Assembly (NCBI GenBank): GCA_934254985.1
Contig: CAKQMS010000034.1
Location: forward strand, 1 to 31,690
DNA: 31,690 bases
Source of the DNA: an uncultured Prevotella sp.
GTDB taxonomy: Bacteria; Bacteroidota; Bacteroidia; Bacteroidales; Bacteroidaceae
Direction of reading: 5' to 3'
Part shown: one piece after another, positions 26,647 to 31,690 of the stretch
Layout of the letters: each line of letters begins with the position of its first letter
How positions within the stretch are numbered: position 1 is the first letter of the stretch
Notes under the pieces: generated by a model
The model's input: the letters and a program-made list of their open reading frames with translations, nothing else
Told to the model about the DNA's origin: nothing
The model's database searches: none
Made by a program: the position numbers and the translations under genes

Positions 26647-27420
26647 ATGCAGACAATAGCCAATAATACAAAGCCAACGCTGATAGCAGGTCCATGCGTG
26701 ATAGAATCGATGGAGCTGCTTGACAACGTGGCACAAAAACTGGTAGAGATAAACAGTAAACTCAACACCAACATCATTTTCAAAGCATCATTTGACAAAG
26801 CTAATCGTACAAGCTTAAACTCATTCCGAGGTCCAGGTTTGGAGAAGGGCTTGCAGATGCTTGCAGATATTAAATCAAAATATAATCTGCAGATAACTAC
26901 AGATATACACGAAAGCTATCAAGCTGAAGCAGCAGGAGAGGTTTGCGATATATTGCAGATTCCTGCGTTTCTTTGTCGACAGACAGATTTACTCGTGTCA
27001 GCTGCAAAGACTGGAAAGATTGTAAATATCAAGAAGGCCCAGTTCCTTAGTGGTGTAGACATGAAATATCCTGTTGAAAAGGCACGCGAGAGTGGAGCAA
27101 AGGATGTTTGGCTCACAGAACGTGGCAACAGCTTTGGCTACAACAACTTAGTTGTCGATTTCCGCAATATTGCTGATATGAAAGAAATTGTGCCTACCGT
27201 TATCATGGACTGCACACATAGCGTACAACGTCCTTCGGCTGGCAACGGCAAGACCATTGGCGACCGTAAGTTTGTTCCTTCAATGGCACTTGCTGCAAAA
27301 GCTTTTGGTGCTACAGGCTACTTCTTTGAGGTACACCCTACCCCAGACGAAGGATTGTCGGATGCTGCCAACATGCTTGAACTCGATAAGCTTGAGGATT
27401 TAATAATGAAACTTATCTAA
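26647..27420 (+). CDS. kdsA: 3-deoxy-D-manno-octulosonate-8-phosphate synthase
   Basis: Condenses D-arabinose 5-phosphate with phosphoenolpyruvate to KDO-8-phosphate, the first dedicated step of KDO synthesis for lipopolysaccharide. At 257 aa it is slightly shorter than E. coli KdsA. Motifs present are AGPCVIES (14-21), FKASFDKANRTS (45-56), FRGPGLEKGL (60-69), TDIHES (85-90), NIKKAQFLSG (127-136), DCTHSVQRPS (188-197) and FFEVHPTPDEGLSDAANML (226-244). The isomerase gene that makes its substrate follows by 2 bases. Confidence 0.96.
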   Translation: MQTIANNTKPTLIAGPCVIESMELLDNVAQKLVEINSKLNTNIIFKASFDKANRTSLNSFRGPGLEKGLQMLADIKSKYNLQITTDIHESYQAEAAGEVCDILQIPAFLCRQTDLLVSAAKTGKIVNIKKAQFLSGVDMKYPVEKARESGAKDVWLTERGNSFGYNNLVVDFRNIADMKEIVPTVIMDCTHSVQRPSAGNGKTIGDRKFVPSMALAAKAFGATGYFFEVHPTPDEGLSDAANMLELDKLEDLIMKLI

Positions 27421-27422
27421 TC

Positions 27423-28397
27423 ATGGAAGATATAAACACCAGACTTGGCAAGACAAAAGACTATGCCATACAATGTCTAAAAGACGAGGCAGAAGCCTTG
27501 ATGGAACTAATTCCGCAGATTGACGACAACTTCGAAGAAGCTGTAAAGATGATGTACAACTGTCATGGTAAAATCATTGTTACAGGAGTTGGCAAAAGCG
27601 GACATATTGGTGCAAAGATTGCTGCTACGCTATCTTCTACCGGTACTCCTGCTTTCTATATCAATCCTCTTGATGTATTCCATGGCGACCTTGGAGTGAT
27701 GACACCTGACGATGTGGTATTAGCTCTTAGCAATAGCGGACAGACTGACGAGTTGCTGAGATTTATTCCTATGGTACTGCATATGAATGTACCTATCATA
27801 GCTATGTCTGGTAACGAACATTCGCTGCTTGCAAAATACTCTAATATACACCTAAAATGCAAAGTTAACAAAGAAGCTTGCCCTCTGAACCTTGCGCCAA
27901 CAAGTTCTACTACAGCAGCTTTGGCTTTAGGCGATGCACTGGCAATAGCACTAATGAAGGTCAGAGACTTTAAGCCACGTGACTTCGCACAGTTCCATCC
28001 TGGCGGCGAACTAGGAAAGAGATTGCTTACAACTGCTGCCGATGTGATGCGAACAGAAGATATGCCTATCATCCCAAAGGAAATGCACCTTGGTGAAGCT
28101 ATTATTCATGTATCAAAGGGCAAGTTGGGATTAGGTGTATCACTCAACGAAGAAAAGAAGGTTGAGGGATTGATTACTGATGGCGACATCCGTCGTGCTA
28201 TGGAACACTGGCAGGCACAGTTCTTTGATCATACTGTATCGGACATCATGACTAAATCTCCAAAGATGGTTACACCAACCACCAAGATTACTGAGATACA
28301 GCGCATAATGCACAAATACAAGATTCATACGGTTCTCGTTGTCGACAACGACAAACATCTACTCGGTGTCGTCGACCATTATAGTTGCATGATTTGA
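27423..28397 (+). CDS. kdsD: D-arabinose-5-phosphate isomerase
   Basis: Interconverts D-ribulose 5-phosphate and D-arabinose 5-phosphate, giving the substrate of KdsA. The 324-aa protein (KpsF/GutQ family) has an N-terminal SIS domain with GVGKSGHIGAKIAATLSSTG (55-74), HGDLG (87-91) and LSNSGQTDE (102-110), then two CBS domains (about 205-324). It is co-transcribed with kdsA (2-base gap). Its 3' end overlaps the downstream PLD-type gene by 13 bases. Confidence 0.95.
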   Translation: MEDINTRLGKTKDYAIQCLKDEAEALMELIPQIDDNFEEAVKMMYNCHGKIIVTGVGKSGHIGAKIAATLSSTGTPAFYINPLDVFHGDLGVMTPDDVVLALSNSGQTDELLRFIPMVLHMNVPIIAMSGNEHSLLAKYSNIHLKCKVNKEACPLNLAPTSSTTAALALGDALAIALMKVRDFKPRDFAQFHPGGELGKRLLTTAADVMRTEDMPIIPKEMHLGEAIIHVSKGKLGLGVSLNEEKKVEGLITDGDIRRAMEHWQAQFFDHTVSDIMTKSPKMVTPTTKITEIQRIMHKYKIHTVLVVDNDKHLLGVVDHYSCMI

Positions 28398-29653
28398 AAC
28401 ACTTTTTAGTTATTATATTTTTATTGCTGGCAACTTCAGGAAATTGCCAGACAAGCGATTCGATATTAGTTGAGAAAATGAGAGAATGTGGCGTTACATT
28501 CTCTCATAATAATTCTGTGACCTTACTCCGCACAGGACAAGAGAAGTTTGACGATATGTTTAAAGCCATACGCCAAGCCCGAAGTTCTGTGCACCTTGAG
28601 TATTTCAACTTCCGCAACGATTCTATTGCATCGTTGTTGTTTGACTTATTGGCAGAGAAAGTGAAAGAAGGTGTAGAGGTTAGGGCATTATTCGATGCTT
28701 TTGGTAACTCTAGCAACAACCGTCCACTTAATAAGCGTCATATCGAAGAATTAAGGAAACGTGGCATAGAGATTTACGAGTTCGACCCTTTGCGCTTTCC
28801 TTGGATTAACCATGTGTTCTCTCGCGACCACCGAAAGATTGTTGTCATAGATGGCGAGATTGCTTATACTGGCGGTATGAATGTGGCTGACTATTATATC
28901 AACGGCACAAATGTTGTCGGTGAATGGCATGATATGCATTGCCGAATAGAAGGCTATGAAGTTATAGAACTTCAGCGAATATTTATCAAAACATGGAATA
29001 AGGTAACAAAACAAAATCTGCATGGCACAAAGTATTACCATGCATTCCGTCCAAGTGGAAACTTCAAAGGTCTGAAACCTGACACTACAACTACAGCGTA
29101 CCAAAAGATGGTGGGAATAATCAATCGCGAGCCACGAACAAGCAACGAGATTATTCGCGAATTCTATTATAATGCCATAGATGCAGCAAAAGATAGCATA
29201 AAGATTATAAATCCGTACTTTACTCTCAATGGCCAACTAAAACGAAAAATAGTTGCTGCTGCACAACGAGGAGTAAAGGTTGAGATAATGGTTTCAACTA
29301 AAAGCGATATTCCTCTTACTCCAGATTGCGTATTCTATAATGTACACAAACTCATGAAAAAGGGATGCACTATTTGGATGTACACACCAGGCTTCCACCA
29401 TACCAAGATAATTATGGTAGATGGAAAGTTCTGCACTGTTGGTAGTGCAAACCTAAATTCGCGAAGCCTAAACTTTGACTATGAAGAGAATGCTGTTATC
29501 GTAGATAAGGAAACGACTAAACAGCTAAATGATCTGTTCGATAGTGAAAAGGCAGATAGCTTTAAGCTTACACCAGAGAAGTGGAAGAAATTCCGCACAC
29601 CATGGCAACGCTTCGTGGGATGGTTCGCTCACCTACTAGCGCCTGTGATATAA
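28385..29653 (+). CDS. PLD-family cardiolipin synthase-like enzyme, exported
   Basis: The 422-aa protein has two HKD motifs of the phospholipase D superfamily: H149-R-K151...D156 (DHRKIVVIDG, followed by TGGMN) and H339-T-K341...D346 (HHTKIIMVDGK, followed by VGSANLNSRS). It most likely forms cardiolipin from two phosphatidylglycerols. Unlike typical bacterial cardiolipin synthases, which start with two membrane helices, this one has a single hydrophobic N-terminus (KHFLVIIFLLLATSGNCQT) that looks like a signal peptide, possibly a lipoprotein. There is no ATG before residue 32. The frame is closed by TAG at 28382, so translation must begin at TTG 28385 or TTG 28394, inside the end of kdsD, suggesting coupling. 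The C-terminus (WQRFVGWFAHLLAPVI) is the usual family ending. Confidence 0.88.
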   Translation: MHDLKHFLVIIFLLLATSGNCQTSDSILVEKMRECGVTFSHNNSVTLLRTGQEKFDDMFKAIRQARSSVHLEYFNFRNDSIASLLFDLLAEKVKEGVEVRALFDAFGNSSNNRPLNKRHIEELRKRGIEIYEFDPLRFPWINHVFSRDHRKIVVIDGEIAYTGGMNVADYYINGTNVVGEWHDMHCRIEGYEVIELQRIFIKTWNKVTKQNLHGTKYYHAFRPSGNFKGLKPDTTTTAYQKMVGIINREPRTSNEIIREFYYNAIDAAKDSIKIINPYFTLNGQLKRKIVAAAQRGVKVEIMVSTKSDIPLTPDCVFYNVHKLMKKGCTIWMYTPGFHHTKIIMVDGKFCTVGSANLNSRSLNFDYEENAVIVDKETTKQLNDLFDSEKADSFKLTPEKWKKFRTPWQRFVGWFAHLLAPVI

Positions 29654-29681
29654 AAAAACATTATATATTAGCAAGCATGCA

Positions 29682-30293
29682 TTATATCTTGTTGACATCA
29701 ACAAATCCGTGCATAACTGCATATATAGTCAACGCAGAAACACTCTTTACACCAAGTTTATCTTGGATATTCTTACGATGGCTTATAACAGTAGTAATAC
29801 TAATATTAAGTTTCTCAGCAATCTCCTTATTAATCATGCCTTGAGCAACAAGTGACAGCACCTCAACTTCGCGTGAAGAGAGTAAATGCTCTATTTGTTG
29901 CGAAGGCATGGAAGGAAGATTCTGACCTCTGCCATGGGCATGTTGCTCAAGTGTAAGAATTGACTTTAGCAAAACGCCTTCAGGTACATTTACCTGAAGA
30001 CAATTAAACTCAGCAAACGCAGAAACATCGTTTGAAGAGGTAAGAACTATAGTCTTCATTCTCTTCTCAACAAAGAATGCACGGTTTTCAAGAACTATAT
30101 TCATAGCCACAAAATAGTGGAAATAATGCTCAGGATGGTTTGATTGGAGTTCTGAGAAAGAACCAAAGGTATCAACCTCTATTATAGGCATGACATCCTG
30201 TAATATAGCTCTCAATCCTACTACAGCAAGTGTATTAGGATCAATTATTGCGATGCTTGGCTTTTGTGCATTATCGTTTATGTCATGTTTCAT
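29682..30293 (-). CDS. LuxR-type regulator with a degenerate receiver domain
   Basis: A 203-aa response-regulator-like protein. The C-terminal LuxR/NarL helix-turn-helix (about residues 138-200) has SSREVEVLSLVAQGMINKEIAEKL and TVISHRKNIQDKLGVKS. The N-terminal half keeps the receiver fold (SIAIIDPN, TIVLTSSND) but lacks the phospho-acceptor aspartate. The beta-3 strand reads HYFHYFVAMNIVLEN, and the conserved lysine near 103 is also absent (VNVPEG). It probably does not use normal phosphorylation. An earlier in-frame ATG at 30320 lies upstream of the promoter, so the start is placed at 30293. The gene is divergent from the chorismatase-like gene and may control it. Confidence 0.85.
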   Translation of the reverse strand: MKHDINDNAQKPSIAIIDPNTLAVVGLRAILQDVMPIIEVDTFGSFSELQSNHPEHYFHYFVAMNIVLENRAFFVEKRMKTIVLTSSNDVSAFAEFNCLQVNVPEGVLLKSILTLEQHAHGRGQNLPSMPSQQIEHLLSSREVEVLSLVAQGMINKEIAEKLNISITTVISHRKNIQDKLGVKSVSALTIYAVMHGFVDVNKI

Positions 30294-30297
30294 AATG

Positions 30298-30327
30298 CAA
30301 AGGTAGTACTTTTTGCTCATTAATCAA
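30298..30327 (-). promoter_or_regulatory. Promoter of the LuxR-type gene, possibly leaderless
   Basis: On the minus strand TTG (30327-30325), 19 bases, then TACCTTTG (30305-30298). The expected start point falls on or next to the ATG at 30293, so the mRNA may carry almost no 5' leader. Confidence 0.7.
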
Positions 30328-30343
30328 TTATTTACAATAGAAA

Positions 30344-30363
30344 AATACCTACATCAAGGTATT
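30344..30363. promoter_or_regulatory. Inverted repeat between divergent genes, possible operator
   Basis: AATACCT (30344-30350) and AGGTATT (30357-30363) form a perfect 7-bp inverted repeat with a 6-base spacer. It lies upstream of both divergent genes, 17 bases from the -33 site of the LuxR-type gene. The size fits a dimeric regulator site; the role is inferred. Confidence 0.4.
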
Positions 30364-30421
30364 AATTACATGCAATAAAAAAAAGGACAGGTCGTTTTTA
30401 TATAAAGAATTTATTAATATT

Positions 30422-31567
30422 ATGACTATAGAAAGAACAATTACATCTAACAACGCATTAATAGAACTATTCCAATTCCAAGGTAAAAGTGAGACTATAG
30501 AATATCATGCATATATTCATGCCACAAACAATTTGTTATCATTCCAAGAGCAACTCCAGTCGTTGGCTAAGGCTGCAAAAGACTTACTAAGCTTAGCCAC
30601 ACAAGGTACCAAATGCTTTATGGCAAGATGTCATGTTAGCGATGCTGCAAACCAAAGTGATACAATAAAGAATATTCTTTCTCCCATACTCAACAGTACA
30701 TTATCTATAATTCAGCAGCCTCCTCTCGATGGTACTAAGATTGCACTATGGATTTATGCAGTAAGCAATGTAGAAAAAGAATACATAAACGGGATATGCA
30801 AACTATACCATAACGGCTACAAGCATTATTGGACCACAGAAAAAGGAAATTCTGAAGATAGTACGTATCAACAAACAGTAAGTTTACTTGATAATAGCAG
30901 TAACATACTAAAAAATGGAAGTATGAGCATCTGTGACAACTGCAAACGCACATGGTTATATGTGAACGACATAGACAATCACTATGCAGATGTTGTTAAT
31001 GGGAGAAACGATGTCTTCGATAGAGAAAAACTCACAGAACAAACTCATTACATAGCAAGTACTGGCATCTTTGGGTATACTGGCAAAAGAGGAGTTAACG
31101 TGATGCTCGACACCTATTCAATAAAAGGTCTAAATGTTGAACAAACTCAATATCTCTATGCCTTATCAAATCTTAATCGCACCTCTGAATATGGAGTTCG
31201 CTTCGAACGTGGCGTTGCAATAAAATATGGCGACCGTACTCATGCCTTTATATCAGGAACGGCTTCTATCGACAACATGGGGAACATCCTCTACCCTAAC
31301 GATATTAAGAAGCAAACGCAAAGAATGTGGGAGAATGTGGAGGCACTATTAGCAGAAGTAGATATGCACCTTGACGAAGATGTGGCAATGATGACTGTTT
31401 ATCTTCGTGATATGGCAGACTACAATATTGTAAAAGTTCTCTTCGAAAAGAGATTTCCTAATCGTCCTAAAGCAATTGTATTAGCTCCTGTATGTCGTCC
31501 AGGGTGGTTAATAGAAATGGAGTGTATATGCATAAAAGAAACTAAAAACAAATTCAGAGATTTCTAA
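30422..31567 (+). CDS. Chorismatase/RidA-like enzyme
   Basis: A 381-aa protein of the FkbO/Hyg5/XanB2 type, a duplicated RidA-like (YjgF) fold. The N-terminal half (about 1-150) is divergent. The C-terminal half carries the recognisable motifs RTWLYVNDID...VVNGRNDVFD (176-200), ASTGIFG (212-218), FERGVAI...HAFISGTASID (261-284) and PGWLIEMECI (360-369), where E365 or E367 would be the catalytic glutamate. Characterised relatives split pyruvate from chorismate to give hydroxybenzoates or dihydroxycyclohexadiene acids. In Xanthomonas and Bacteroidota such genes are linked to aryl-polyene or dialkylresorcinol pigments. It is divergent from the LuxR-type gene. Assignment to the superfamily is good; the product is inferred. 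Confidence 0.8.
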   Translation: MTIERTITSNNALIELFQFQGKSETIEYHAYIHATNNLLSFQEQLQSLAKAAKDLLSLATQGTKCFMARCHVSDAANQSDTIKNILSPILNSTLSIIQQPPLDGTKIALWIYAVSNVEKEYINGICKLYHNGYKHYWTTEKGNSEDSTYQQTVSLLDNSSNILKNGSMSICDNCKRTWLYVNDIDNHYADVVNGRNDVFDREKLTEQTHYIASTGIFGYTGKRGVNVMLDTYSIKGLNVEQTQYLYALSNLNRTSEYGVRFERGVAIKYGDRTHAFISGTASIDNMGNILYPNDIKKQTQRMWENVEALLAEVDMHLDEDVAMMTVYLRDMADYNIVKVLFEKRFPNRPKAIVLAPVCRPGWLIEMECICIKETKNKFRDF

Positions 31568-31690
31568 ATATGATATTGTATACTTTATTATATATATCAA
31601 TATCGTCTCATATAACAATACTCTGTTAATTCTAACGTAATCGTTTGAAAATGAGGGAGTTAATTAACGTAATATAACTAATAAAATTTG
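31568..31690. other. Right-edge intergenic sequence with short repeats
   Basis: There is no gene here. GATATTG (31572-31578) and CAATATC (31598-31604) form a weak inverted repeat just past the chorismatase-like gene. An imperfect direct repeat follows: GTTAATTCTAACGTAAT at 31625-31641 and GTTAATTAACGTAAT at 31659-31673. The repeat might be regulator sites for the next gene, outside the window. Confidence 0.4.

Noticed and set aside
30294..30320. N-terminal extension of the LuxR-type regulator
   Set aside because: The extra nine codons overlap the -7 element at 30298-30305, so they are probably not transcribed.

Overview
The window comes from a Bacteroidota genome, most likely family Prevotellaceae (Prevotella/Segatella type). 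Three things support this. A partial 16S rRNA gene at the left edge reads like a Prevotella-type sequence. Many genes are preceded by the Bacteroidota promoter form TTTG-N19/20-TAnnTTTG. The gene content also fits: fused NuoCD, complex I without NuoEFG, and secreted proteins with a Bacteroidota-type C-terminal tail. Nearly all of the window is ordinary chromosomal housekeeping sequence; the accessory-looking material sits in intergenic DNA and in a few small genes.

Layout. 1-549: 5' part of a 16S rRNA gene on the minus strand, with a long leader and a strong promoter near 800. 998-3358: class A penicillin-binding protein (minus) with its terminator. 3523-4953: pyrB-pyrI (plus), aspartate carbamoyltransferase catalytic and regulatory chains. 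5035-6439: glyA with its own promoter and terminator. 6537-7079: nitroreductase. 7105-7236: a dense cluster of perfect palindromes. 7445-7867: small exported protein. 7982-9133 (minus): a sigma-factor-like N-terminus fused to a phage-type domain. 9303-9533 (minus): remnant of a lost larger gene. 9720-11451: an ECF sigma operon (small basic exported protein, sigma factor, membrane anti-sigma-like protein, Spy/CpxP-like periplasmic protein). 11474-11689: a MITE-like element with terminal inverted repeats and three internal hairpin repeats. 11711-12580: secreted alpha/beta hydrolase. 12669-22964 (minus): the ten-gene nuoA-B-CD-H-I-J-K-L-M-N operon. 23257-24126 (minus): BadF/BadG-type sugar kinase. 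24249-29653 (plus): MscS-type channel, kdsA, kdsD and a PLD-type cardiolipin synthase-like enzyme. 29682-30293 (minus): LuxR-type regulator with a degenerate receiver. 30422-31567 (plus): chorismatase/RidA-like enzyme divergent from that regulator.

How the genes work together. PBP1A, kdsA/kdsD (KDO for lipopolysaccharide), the PLD enzyme, MscS and the ECF/Spy operon all serve the cell envelope. The nuo operon encodes a proton-pumping complex without the NADH-oxidising module, so it presumably takes electrons from a donor such as ferredoxin. pyrBI and glyA supply pyrimidines and one-carbon units. The chorismatase-like gene at the right end resembles enzymes that make hydroxybenzoates for aryl-polyene or resorcinol pigments, so a pigment cluster may begin just outside the window; this is inference.

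I found no CRISPR array, tRNA gene, intact transposase or complete prophage. The best candidates for something undescribed are the palindrome cluster (7105-7236), the MITE-like element (11474-11689), the sigma/phage-domain fusion (7982-9133) and the regulator/chorismatase pair with a possibly leaderless mRNA (29682-31567).
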